From Pseudomonas sp. MUP55 (GTDB lineage Bacteria > Pseudomonadota > Gammaproteobacteria > Pseudomonadales > Pseudomonadaceae), in the NCBI RefSeq assembly GCF_034043515.1, contig NZ_CP138214.1, positions 5,884,020-5,948,019 of the forward strand: a stretch of 64,000 nucleotides of DNA, given 5' to 3'. Position numbers and translations under genes: made by a program. The notes below the pieces were generated by a model that was given only the letters and a program-made list of their open reading frames with translations, was not told the origin of the DNA and did not search any database. Shown here piece after piece: positions 34,744 to 41,984 of this stretch. The stretch's first letter is position 1, and every line of letters begins with the position of its first letter.

Positions 34744-35637
34744 ATGCCCCTTCCCGAAGACCTGCGGGTGTTCCTGACCGTGATCCGCAAGGCCAGCTTT
34801 GCCGCGGCCGCCGATGAGCTTGGCTTGTCGGCGGCTTACGTCAGCAAGCGTATCCAGATCCTCGAAAATACCCTGGCGACACGTTTGCTGCACCGTACCA
34901 GCCGACGTGTCACGCTGACCGACGATGGCGAGCGGGTAAAGGACTGGGCGGCGCGCATTCTGGAGGACTTCCAGCATCTGGCCGATGAGTTGGTCGATGC
35001 CCATGACAGCCCCCGTGGCCGACTGCATATCTGCAGCAGCTTCGGCTTCGGCCGCAATCACGTGGCGCCTGCCCTGGCGTTGCTGGCTGATCGTTACCCC
35101 GAGCTGGAAATCCGCCTGGACCTGTTCGATCGGGTGGTGGATATCGTCAGCGAAGGGTTCGACCTGGAAATTCGTGTCGGCGACGACATCCCCGGCCAGC
35201 ACATCGGCCGTCAACTGGTCAGCAACCGCCGCATCTTGTGCGCCGCCCCCAGCTACCTGGAACGCCACGGGACACCCGCGCAGCTGAGTGACCTGGAGCA
35301 CCATGAATGCCTGGTCTTGAAGGAGCGCGACAACGCCTTCGGCGTCTGGGTATTGGAGCGCGACGGCAAGCAGGAGAGCGTGCGGGTGGGAGGGCCGTTG
35401 TCATCCAACAGCGGCGAGATCGTCTTGCAGTGGGCGTTGCACGGGCGGGGGGTGCTGCTGCGTTCGCTGTGGGATGCCAAACCGTTGCTCGAACAGGGCG
35501 AGCTGGTTCAGGTTCTGCATGACTATGGGCAAAGCGCCAACGTGTGGGCCGTCTACCCCACGCGTCTTGCTCACTCGGGAAAGCTGCGGGCCTGTGTCGA
35601 ATTTCTGCAGGCGCATTTTGCGGGGTTGTCGATTTGA
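34744..35637 (+). CDS. LysR-family regulator (DmlR-like)
   Basis: The 297-residue regulator has an N-terminal winged helix-turn-helix (about 3-60: LRVFLTVIRKASFAAAADELGLSAAYVSKRIQILENTL) and a periplasmic-binding-protein-like effector domain from about 90. The sequence resembles the DmlR/CrgA group; E. coli DmlR controls D-malate use. It is on the same strand as dctA, 109 bases downstream, and converges on the leuD-like gene. It likely controls dctA and the hydro-lyase genes in response to their substrate. The ATG at 34744 is used because it starts the HTH domain; the frame is open to 34639. Confidence 0.85.
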   Translation: MPLPEDLRVFLTVIRKASFAAAADELGLSAAYVSKRIQILENTLATRLLHRTSRRVTLTDDGERVKDWAARILEDFQHLADELVDAHDSPRGRLHICSSFGFGRNHVAPALALLADRYPELEIRLDLFDRVVDIVSEGFDLEIRVGDDIPGQHIGRQLVSNRRILCAAPSYLERHGTPAQLSDLEHHECLVLKERDNAFGVWVLERDGKQESVRVGGPLSSNSGEIVLQWALHGRGVLLRSLWDAKPLLEQGELVQVLHDYGQSANVWAVYPTRLAHSGKLRACVEFLQAHFAGLSI

Positions 35638-35646
35638 GCCAAGCAA

Positions 35647-35666
35647 GGCGCACAGGATTGTGCGCC
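35647..35666. terminator. Hairpin between convergent LysR and LeuD-like genes
   Basis: GGCGCACA-GGAT-TGTGCGCC, an 8-bp perfect stem with a 4-base loop. Read on the minus strand it is followed by TTGCTT, a weak U tract suited to ending the leuCD-like transcript. Confidence 0.55.
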
Positions 35667-35697
35667 AGCCAGCGCGGCTATCGGGACAGCCGTCTGG

Positions 35698-36312
35698 TCA
35701 CGACAGCCATGGGTTAGCGGCCAGATGGTCGCGCTCGAACTCTCGAATTTCATCGCTGCGCTGCAAGGTACTGCCAATGGCATCCAGGCCGAGTAACAGC
35801 GCGGTTTTGCGCAGGGTATCGATCTGGAAGGGAACCACTTCGCCGCCGTGCAGCACGATGGTTTGTTCGTTCAGGTCGATTGAAATCTCAGCCGTCTGTG
35901 GCTGCCCGACGATGTCGCCGATGCGCTGCACGGTGGCGGCTTCAAGGCTGATCAGCAGCACGCCGTTACGCTGGCAGTTGTCATAAAAAATACCGGCGAA
36001 GCTGCTGCCGATCAGCGCGCGCATGCCCCTTTGCTTGAGGCCCCAAACCGCATGCTCGCGACTGGAACCGCAGCCAAAGTTGGGGCCCACCACCAAAAAG
36101 CATGCGCTCTGCCAGGGGGGCATATTGAGCACAAAGGCAGGGTCTGGCTGCCCTGAGGGCAAAAAGCGCACGTCATGAAACAGCCCCTGTTCCAGGCCAT
36201 TGCGGTCAATGCCTTTGAGGAACTGCTTGGGCATGATCACGTCGGTGTCGATATTGGCCGCCAACATCGGCGCCGCTGGGCCGGTGACGTGGGTAAAGGA
36301 ATGGTTGCTCAT
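35698..36312 (-). CDS. LeuD-like small subunit of a second aconitase-family hydro-lyase
   Basis: The 204-residue small subunit carries the swivel domain: MLAANIDTDVIMPKQFLKGIDRNGL (about 16-40) and VVGPNFGCGSSREHAVWGLKQRGMRALIGSSFAGIFYDNCQRNG (about 75-118). It works with the LeuC-like subunit encoded upstream, and the genes overlap (ATGA). The homology is to 3-isopropylmalate dehydratase, but the neighbours are dctA and a DmlR-like regulator rather than leuB. The substrate may therefore be maleate, citraconate/methylmalate or a related diacid. The substrate cannot be told from sequence alone. Confidence 0.85.
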   Translation of the reverse strand: MSNHSFTHVTGPAAPMLAANIDTDVIMPKQFLKGIDRNGLEQGLFHDVRFLPSGQPDPAFVLNMPPWQSACFLVVGPNFGCGSSREHAVWGLKQRGMRALIGSSFAGIFYDNCQRNGVLLISLEAATVQRIGDIVGQPQTAEISIDLNEQTIVLHGGEVVPFQIDTLRKTALLLGLDAIGSTLQRSDEIREFERDHLAANPWLS

Positions 36313-37730
36313 ACGCGCTCCCCGATTTGCCGAACATCCGTCAGATGCCCGCTTATTGCAGCGGCTGCCACCATTGCCGGACTCATCAGGTGTGTACGGG
36401 CTCCGGCGCCCTGGCGGCCTTCGAAATTGCGGTTGGTGCTGGAGGCGCAACGGTCTCCCGGCGCGAGCACGTCGTCGTTCATGGCCAGGCACATGGAACA
36501 GCCCGATTGACGCCATTCGAACCCCGCGTTCCGAAAAATAGCGGCCAAGCCCTCAGCCTCGGCCTGATCGCGAACTTCGGTGGAGCCCGGCACGACCATC
36601 GCACGCACGTGCGGGGCGACGCGCCTGCCGCCGATTACGCGGGCGGCATCGCGCAGGTCTTCGATACGGGCGTTGGTGCACGAGCCGATGAACGCATGGC
36701 TGATCACCACTTCATTTAACGGCTCGCCCGCCTTGAGCCCCATGTAAGTCAGGGCACGTTGCATGTCCCGGCGCAGAATCAGGTCGCTGACCTGCAGCGG
36801 GTCTGGAACCCGCCCGTTAATGGCGACGACCTGATCAGGGCTCGTGCCCCATGTGACCATCGGCAGCAGCCTGCTGACGTCCAGCGTAACCTCATGATCG
36901 AACACGGCACCCTCGTCGCTGTGCAAGTTGCGCCACACGGCCACTGCTCGGCGCCATTGCTCGCCTTTGGGCGCGCGCGGCTTACCCTCGAGGTAGTCGA
37001 ACACCTTCTGGTCCGGCGCCATGAACGCGCCACGCGCGCCAGCTTCAACAGCCATGTTGCACATGGTCATGCGTGCCTCGACGCTCAGGGCATCAATGGT
37101 TGAACCGACAAATTCGATAGCGAAACCCGTGGCCCCGGAGGCGCCGATTTGGCCGATCAGGGCCATGATGACGTCCTTGGATGTCAGGCCCGGCGACAAC
37201 GCGCCCACGACCCTGACCCGCATGGTTCTCAGGCGTTTGTAGACCAGGGTTTGCGAGGCCAGCAGGTGCTCGATTTCCGACGTGCCGATGCCAAACCCGA
37301 AGGCACCGAGGGCGCCATACGTGGTGGTGTGACTGTCACCCGCCGCAATCACCATCCCCGGAAGGATGAACCCCTGTTCGGGCGCGATAACGTGCTCGAT
37401 ACCCTGACGCTTATCCAGGATATCCAACAGTTCGATACCGAAATCCTGGCAATTGCGCGACAGGTAGGAGACTTGCCGCGCGCCCCCCGCATCGGGCATC
37501 ACGGCGGTACGTTCAGGCGCGGTGGGGTTCACGTGATCAACGACCGCCAACGCCGTTCCAGGACGCCATACCGGGCGCCCGGCTTCACGCAGACCGCTGA
37601 ACGCCTGCGGGCTGGTGTATTCGTTGACGACCTGACGATCGATGTACAACAGGACATGGCCCTGCTCGTCCAGCGAGCAGACCGTGTGCGAATCGATGTG
37701 CTTTTGATAGAGGGTTTTGGGGCTGCTCAT
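36309..37730 (-). CDS. LeuC-like large subunit of a second aconitase-family hydro-lyase
   Basis: The 473-residue subunit binds a [4Fe-4S] cluster. Cluster cysteines are in SCTNARIEDL (about 350) and QSGCSMCLAMN (about 410-420), and typical motifs are DSHTVCSLDEQG near the start, DSHTTTYGALGAFGFGIGTSE (about 130) and GKPRAPKGEQW. Together with the small subunit it adds or removes water across a C=C bond of a dicarboxylate. Lying beside a C4-dicarboxylate symporter and DmlR-like regulator, it is more likely catabolic than leucine-biosynthetic. Confidence 0.87.
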   Translation of the reverse strand: MSSPKTLYQKHIDSHTVCSLDEQGHVLLYIDRQVVNEYTSPQAFSGLREAGRPVWRPGTALAVVDHVNPTAPERTAVMPDAGGARQVSYLSRNCQDFGIELLDILDKRQGIEHVIAPEQGFILPGMVIAAGDSHTTTYGALGAFGFGIGTSEIEHLLASQTLVYKRLRTMRVRVVGALSPGLTSKDVIMALIGQIGASGATGFAIEFVGSTIDALSVEARMTMCNMAVEAGARGAFMAPDQKVFDYLEGKPRAPKGEQWRRAVAVWRNLHSDEGAVFDHEVTLDVSRLLPMVTWGTSPDQVVAINGRVPDPLQVSDLILRRDMQRALTYMGLKAGEPLNEVVISHAFIGSCTNARIEDLRDAARVIGGRRVAPHVRAMVVPGSTEVRDQAEAEGLAAIFRNAGFEWRQSGCSMCLAMNDDVLAPGDRCASSTNRNFEGRQGAGARTHLMSPAMVAAAAISGHLTDVRQIGERV

Positions 37731-37870
37731 TAAGCGTTCTCACTCACGGGGACACCTTCGACAGGATAGGGACCGGGGAGTGGTCATCAAGAGCAGCTCT
37801 GGAATACATGGCTCTACAGTTCGTGTATCACCGACGGGCCGATGACGCGAACGGCAACCGGAGAAATGCC

Positions 37871-38005
37871 TCAGCGCTTCCATCGAAGATGGTTGAATCG
37901 TGAGTCGCTGAAGAGCCAGTCATCGTTGTTATAGCGATGTTGCCAAATGTCGCCGACGGCGTCTTTGTAGCGACCGGCCCCCTCCTTGTTTAGCTCTTTC
38001 AGGAT
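37871..38005 (-). pseudogene. Gene fossil: 44-codon C-terminal remnant
   Basis: On the minus strand an open stretch from an in-frame TAA (38006-38008) to a TGA (37871-37873) encodes ILKELNKEGAGRYKDAVGDI and then WQHRYNNDDWLFSDSRFNHLRWKR. The composition is protein-like (Trp and paired Asn/Asp) and there is no start codon, so it looks like the tail of a gene whose front is lost or frameshifted. I do not recognise the family. It lies upstream of the leuC-like gene in the same direction, at the edge of that accessory cluster. Confidence 0.45.
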
Positions 38006-38142
38006 TTAAGCAAAGTCTGAAACCGGTGCTCCTACCTCCACGTCCCTTTCTTTCGCAGGACATTTCCGAGAGAATCCCGAGCGCTTGTGTCCCGCTTTTG
38101 CGATGGTTAGTCTGCGTCCGTCACTACTAATTCAGTGACCGG

Positions 38143-38204
38143 GTTTAGCAGCTCGAACGTTAACATTGGGCGCACAAGCGCCATCACAAGCATGGCGTTT
38201 TTTT
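38143..38204 (+). terminator. Terminator with competing hairpin at the start of the DUF3077 leader
   Basis: CGCCAT (38179-38184) pairs with ATGGCG (38192-38197), followed by seven T. An alternative hairpin, GGCGC-ACAA-GCGCC (38169-38182), uses the same CGCC bases, so the two cannot form together. The segment begins with GTTTAGCAGC (38143-38152), repeated exactly at 38302-38311. Confidence 0.65.
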
Positions 38205-38219
38205 CTGCCAACGCTTTAT

Positions 38220-38297
38220 GGTGGCTGTGCGCAGGGCACCTTCGGGTGCGTCGGATTCCCAATGTTCCGGCCTGCTAACCTGCGTACAGCTGCCACC
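38220..38297 (+). ncRNA. Structured leader RNA element, three-way junction
   Basis: A closing stem of 16 pairs forms between 38220-38235 (GGTGGCTGTGCGCAGG) and 38279-38297 (CCTGCGTACAGCTGCCACC), with a 3-base bulge (38289-38291) and one G-U pair. Inside are a perfect hairpin GCACC-TTCG-GGTGC (38236-38249) with a UUCG tetraloop, and a second hairpin CGGA...TCCG (38252-38269). The single-stranded CTGCTAA (38272-38278) is complementary to the TTAGCAG of both flanking repeats. I recognise no named RNA family; similar sequences may occur upstream of other small Pseudomonas genes. Confidence 0.65.
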
Positions 38298-38323
38298 CAT
38301 TGTTTAGCAGCGATGTCTGGCAG

Positions 38324-38344
38324 CTCCAATTAATTACATTGGAG
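38324..38344 (+). promoter_or_regulatory. Shine-Dalgarno-masking hairpin before the DUF3077-like gene
   Basis: CTCCAAT (38324-38330) pairs perfectly with ATTGGAG (38338-38344) across a 7-base A/T loop. The second arm contains the GGAG ribosome-binding site, which lies 8 bases before the ATG at 38353. The hairpin would lower translation until opened by heat, a ligand, or pairing elsewhere. Confidence 0.65.
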
Positions 38345-38352
38345 TTACCATA

Positions 38353-38565
38353 ATGAGCAAAGTAAGGCCTGATCCACCGTACCCGTTTTTCATCACCCAT
38401 CCCGAACTCAGCTTCGAGGATGCCTTGGCCTACGCCTCCGATTTACTTCACTGCGCCGAGCAGTTACTCGATTCCCGGCAGGCAGCCGGTTATCTGGTTG
38501 AAATGGCCAAGGTGATGGTAGACCGCTCGCTGGACTGCATTGCTTCAGCAGACGTGAGCGCATAG
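38353..38565 (+). CDS. Small DUF3077-like protein
   Basis: The 70-residue helical protein reads MSKVRPDPPYPFFITHPELS then FEDALAYASDLLHCAEQL and ends in a second helix (YLVEMAKVMVDRSLDC). The pattern 'P-x-P-P ... F-x-V/T ... DAL-x-x-AS-x-LL-x-x-A' is that of the small DUF3077/DUF6124-like proteins, many copies of which occur in Pseudomonas genomes. Function unknown. Its long structured leader (38143-38352) suggests strong post-transcriptional control. No partner gene is in the same direction nearby; a REP pair follows at once. Confidence 0.72.
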   Translation: MSKVRPDPPYPFFITHPELSFEDALAYASDLLHCAEQLLDSRQAAGYLVEMAKVMVDRSLDCIASADVSA

Positions 38566-38569
38566 CGTC

Positions 38570-38661
38570 GTAGGAGCGCGCTTGCTGGCGAGGGACGTAA
38601 CGCGCAGAGATTGGTGCCAGGTGGCGTTCTCAGGTTTTTCGCGAGCAAGCTCGCTCCTACA
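38570..38661. repeat. REP doublet, GAGCGAGCTTGCTCGCG type, one arm diverged
   Basis: The right arm TTCGCGAGCAAGCTCGCTCCTACA (ending 38661) is canonical. The left arm TAGGAGCGCGCTTGCTGGCG has several changes. It lies directly after the DUF3077-like gene. Confidence 0.8.
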
Positions 38662-38699
38662 GTAAATTCGGTGCAGCCTAACCCTGAACTACGGGCTCT

Positions 38700-39059
38700 T
38701 TAAGCAGTGATCTCGACGTAGTTAGACGCTCCGCCTCCTGTCGTACCCGACAACCAGCCCCAAACAAAACTCAACGTCGTGCGCCCGGCGCCATCAACGC
38801 CAACCGTGCCACGTGACCAGCCAGCAAGCAGTTCTCCCTCTAGGGTCAGGCACTGGTACAGGAGCTCGAAGGTATCTGGGCCGGTCACTCGTCCGACTTG
38901 CGTGCCCAGGCAAATCCGGCCCCCCTGATAAGTGCTCGAAATCGCGTCATCTTCGACTCGGTAGTGAAATACGGTACCGGTGCCGGACAGCCCCTGAGCG
39001 TTGTCGGCGACCACAAACCGGCGATTGTGCAGACGTGCGTAGACACTAGGATTTTGCAT
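38700..39059 (-). CDS. Small cytosolic protein of the 'N-acetylglutamate synthase-like' hypothetical family
   Basis: The 119-residue beta-rich protein has RRFVVADNAQG, then TVFHYRVEDDAISSTYQGGRICLGTQVGRV, LLYQCLTLEGELLAGWSRG and a closing SFVWGW...YVEI. This order of strands (FHY-x-ED-x-I-x-x-x-Y-x-G-G-x-I, then Y-x-x-x-x-x-x-GEL) matches a widespread short family often labelled 'N-acetylglutamate synthase', a label with no proven basis for a protein this small. It is monocistronic and ends before a REP pair. Confidence 0.7.
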   Translation of the reverse strand: MQNPSVYARLHNRRFVVADNAQGLSGTGTVFHYRVEDDAISSTYQGGRICLGTQVGRVTGPDTFELLYQCLTLEGELLAGWSRGTVGVDGAGRTTLSFVWGWLSGTTGGGASNYVEITA

Positions 39060-39095
39060 CAGTCGGCATCCTTGAATTGAGCGAATTCAAAACGT

Positions 39096-39129
39096 AAAAA
39101 AAGGGGCTGTTGAAAACAGCCCCTTTTTG
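39096..39129. terminator. Rho-independent terminator of glmS
   Basis: AAAAAAAGGGGCTGTTGAAAACAGCCCCTTTTT: a 9-bp stem (39103-39111 with 39115-39123), loop GAA, and flanking A and T runs. It lies just after the glmS stop on the minus strand and between it and the small gene at 38700. Confidence 0.9.
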
Positions 39130-39145
39130 GGTGCGTCAGTAAGGC

Positions 39146-40978
39146 TTACTCCACCGTCACCGACTTCGCCAGGTTGCGCGGCTGGTCGACGTCGGTGCCT
39201 TTAAGCACGGCAACGTAGTACGACAGCAACTGCAGCGGAATGGTGTAGAGGATCGGCGACAGGGTGTCGTGGATGTGCGGCATGTTGATCACGTGAGTAC
39301 CTTCACCGTTGGTCATGCCGGCCTTTTCGTCGGCAAACACGATCAACTGGCCGCCCCGGGCGCGTACTTCCTGCAGGTTGGATTTGAGCTTTTCCAGCAG
39401 CTCGTTGTTCGGCGCCACGGTGACCACTGGCATGTCGTCATCCACCAGGGCCAACGGGCCGTGTTTCAGCTCGCCGGCCGGGTAGGCTTCGGCGTGGATG
39501 TACGAGATTTCCTTGAGTTTCAGCGAACCTTCCATTGCCACCGGGTACTGCGCGCCACGGCCAAGGAACAGGGTGTGGTTTTTGTCGGCAAACAGCTCGG
39601 CGACTTTTTCCACGGTGCTGTCCATGGCCAGGGCTTCACCCAGGCGGGTCGGCAGGCGGCGCAGCTCTTCCACCAGGGTGGCTTCGACGCCTTCGGCCAG
39701 GGTGCCGCGCACTTGGCCAAGGGACAAGGTCAGCAGCAACAGGCCGACAAGCTGGGTGGTGAAGGCTTTGGTCGAGGCTACACCGATTTCACGGCCGGCC
39801 TGGGTCAGCAGGGTCAGGTCGGACTCGCGCACCAGGGAGCTGATGCTCACGTTGCAGATCGCCAGGCTGCCGAGGAAGCCCAGCTCCTTGGCGTTACGCA
39901 AAGCAGCCAGGGTGTCGGCGGTTTCGCCGGACTGGGAGATGGTCACGAACAGGGTGTCGGGCTGCACCACCACCTTGCGGTAGCGGAATTCGCTGGCGAC
40001 TTCGACCTGGCACGGGATGCCGGCCAGTTCTTCCAGCCAGTAACGCGCAACCATGCCGGCGTGGTAGCTGGTGCCGCAGGCGACGATTTGCACGTTGCGC
40101 ACTTTAGCGAAGAGCTCGGCGGCTTGTGGGCCGAAGGCGTTGACCAACACCTGGTTCTGGCTCAGGCGACCTTCCAGGGTGCGCTGCACCACGGACGGCT
40201 GCTCGTGGATTTCCTTGAGCATGAAGTGGCGGAACTCGCCTTTGTCGGCGGCTTCGGCGCCGTCGCGGTATTGCACGGCTTCGCGCTCGACGGACTGACC
40301 GTTCACGTCCCAGATCTGTACGCTTTCACGGCGGATGTCGGCAATGTCGCCTTCTTCCAGGTACATGAAGCGGTCGGTGACCTGGCGCAGGGCGAGTTGG
40401 TCGGAGGCGAGGAAGTTTTCCCCCAGGCCAAGGCCGATCACCAACGGGCTGCCACTGCGCGCGGCAACCAGGCGGTCAGGTTGGCTGGCGCTGATCACAG
40501 CCAGACCGTAGGCACCGTGCAGTTCCTTGACCGTGGCTTTGAGGGCGGTGGTCAGGTCGCTATGGTCCTTGAGCTTGTGGTTGAGCAGGTGGGCGATGAC
40601 TTCGGTGTCGGTGTCCGAGGTGAATACATAACCCAGGCCCTTGAGTTGCTCACGCAGCACTTCGTGGTTTTCGATGATGCCGTTGTGCACCACCGCCAGG
40701 TCGCCCGAGAAATGCGGGTGAGCGTTACGCTCGCACGGTGCGCCATGGGTGGCCCAACGGGTGTGGGCGATGCCCAGGCGGCCAACCAGCGGCTCGCCGG
40801 CCAGGGCCTGGTCCAACTCGCTGACTTTGCCCGGACGACGCGTACGCTCCAGCTTGCCGGCGTTGGTGAAGACGGCCACACCGGCGCTGTCGTAGCCACG
40901 GTATTCCAGGCGCTTGAGGCCTTCGATCAGGATGGCGGTTACATTACGTTCGGCGACTGCGCCAACAATTCCACACAT
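39146..40978 (-). CDS. glmS: Glutamine-fructose-6-phosphate aminotransferase GlmS
   Basis: GlmS makes glucosamine-6-phosphate from fructose-6-phosphate and glutamine, the entry to UDP-GlcNAc, peptidoglycan and LPS. The 610-residue length is normal. Cys2 of [12 protein letters not shown] is the N-terminal nucleophile of the glutaminase domain. Two SIS domains bind the sugar ([14 protein letters not shown] and [13 protein letters not shown]), and the protein ends NLAKSVTVE. No glmS ribozyme is seen upstream; the 10-base gap to the DeoR-type gene makes co-transcription likely. Confidence 0.97.
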   Translation of the reverse strand: MCGIVGAVAERNVTAILIEGLKRLEYRGYDSAGVAVFTNAGKLERTRRPGKVSELDQALAGEPLVGRLGIAHTRWATHGAPCERNAHPHFSGDLAVVHNGIIENHEVLREQLKGLGYVFTSDTDTEVIAHLLNHKLKDHSDLTTALKATVKELHGAYGLAVISASQPDRLVAARSGSPLVIGLGLGENFLASDQLALRQVTDRFMYLEEGDIADIRRESVQIWDVNGQSVEREAVQYRDGAEAADKGEFRHFMLKEIHEQPSVVQRTLEGRLSQNQVLVNAFGPQAAELFAKVRNVQIVACGTSYHAGMVARYWLEELAGIPCQVEVASEFRYRKVVVQPDTLFVTISQSGETADTLAALRNAKELGFLGSLAICNVSISSLVRESDLTLLTQAGREIGVASTKAFTTQLVGLLLLTLSLGQVRGTLAEGVEATLVEELRRLPTRLGEALAMDSTVEKVAELFADKNHTLFLGRGAQYPVAMEGSLKLKEISYIHAEAYPAGELKHGPLALVDDDMPVVTVAPNNELLEKLKSNLQEVRARGGQLIVFADEKAGMTNGEGTHVINMPHIHDTLSPILYTIPLQLLSYYVAVLKGTDVDQPRNLAKSVTVE

Positions 40979-40988
40979 GGTATTTCTC

Positions 40989-41756
40989 CTAGATGATTGC
41001 CGCGCATATCAGCGTAATGCCGCGGGCTTGGATCTGGTCGCGGGCCTCGAGCGGCAGGCGATCATCGGTGATAAGGGTATGGACGCTGCTCCAAGGCAGT
41101 TCCAGGTTTGGAATCTTGCGGCCGATCTTGTCGGATTCGACCATCACTACCACTTCGCGGGCGACCTCGGCCATGACACGGCTCAGGCCCAACAACTCGT
41201 TGAAGGTGGTGGTACCGCGCTGCAAATCGATGCCGTCGGCGCCGATGAACAGTTGATCAAAGTCATAGGAACGCAGCACCTGCTCGGCGACCTGGCCCTG
41301 GAACGAATCCGAATGCGGGTCCCAGGTGCCGCCGGTCATCAGCAGCACCGGCTCATGCTCCAGTTCGCTCAGGGCACGGGCCACGTTCAGGGAATTGGTC
41401 ATGACCACCAGGCCGGGCTGGTGGCCCAGCTCAGGAATCATTGCGGCGGTGGTGCTGCCGCTGTCGATGATGATGCGCGCGTGCTCACGCAGGCGAACCA
41501 CGGCCGCACGGGCGATGGCGCGCTTGTAGGCCGAGACCGGTTGTGCCGCATCGCCCACCAGTTCCTGCGGCATGGTGATCGCGCCACCGTAGCGGCGCAG
41601 GAGCAAGCCGTTACTTTCGAGCGCGGCCAAGTCCTTGCGGATGGTGACTTCCGATGTTTCGAAACGCTTGGCCAGTTCGTCCACGCTGACTTCGCCCTGT
41701 TCATTGAGCAAGGTCAGGATGTTGTGGCGACGCTGAGGGGTATTTCGTTTCGACAT
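40989..41756 (-). CDS. DeoR-family transcriptional regulator next to glmS
   Basis: The 255-residue regulator has an N-terminal DeoR helix-turn-helix (about 5-60: [42 protein letters not shown]) and a C-terminal sugar-phosphate sensor domain ([26 protein letters not shown]). It lies between glmU and glmS in the same direction. A likely role is to tune amino-sugar synthesis in response to a phosphorylated hexosamine. The start at 41756 (MSKRNTPQ) fits the family; the frame extends 13 codons further. Confidence 0.87.
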   Translation of the reverse strand: MSKRNTPQRRHNILTLLNEQGEVSVDELAKRFETSEVTIRKDLAALESNGLLLRRYGGAITMPQELVGDAAQPVSAYKRAIARAAVVRLREHARIIIDSGSTTAAMIPELGHQPGLVVMTNSLNVARALSELEHEPVLLMTGGTWDPHSDSFQGQVAEQVLRSYDFDQLFIGADGIDLQRGTTTFNELLGLSRVMAEVAREVVVMVESDKIGRKIPNLELPWSSVHTLITDDRLPLEARDQIQARGITLICAAII

Positions 41757-41859
41757 GGTGACGGTAAGTTTCGTTTCGAAAGATAACGAAGGCAATCAAA
41801 ACCTATTGGCGAAAGATCGTCAAGCGGTACACCTCATTTTTTAAGCTGTACACAAACAA

Positions 41860-41952
41860 ATGTGGGAGGGGGCTTGCTCCCGATGGCGGAAGATCAGTCA
41901 ATTTTTACGTCGACTGGATCACCGCTATCAGGGGCAAGCCCCCTCCCACATT
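41860..41952. repeat. REP doublet, GTGGGAGGGGGCTTGCCCCC type
   Basis: TGTGGGAGGGGGCTTGCTCC from 41861 and the inverted copy GGGGCAAGCCCCCTCCCACA ending at 41950, in the spacer between the DeoR-type gene and glmU. Confidence 0.88.
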
Positions 41953-41984
41953 TGGATACCACGTTTTTTGAAACTGTGGATAAC

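Noticed and set aside
38143..38311. GTTTAGCAGC repeats read as a CRISPR array or integron attC site
   Set aside because: Only two copies of a 10-base direct repeat, no regular spacers, no cas or integrase gene. The pairings fit an RNA leader better.
40979..40988. Possible glmS ribozyme before glmS
   Set aside because: Only 10 bases separate glmS from the DeoR-type gene, and no ribozyme core is present; the ribozyme belongs to Gram-positive bacteria.
39269..40996. 575-codon plus-strand frame opposite glmS
   Set aside because: Antisense shadow of glmS, with low-complexity Gly/Val/Gln/His composition and no recognisable motif.
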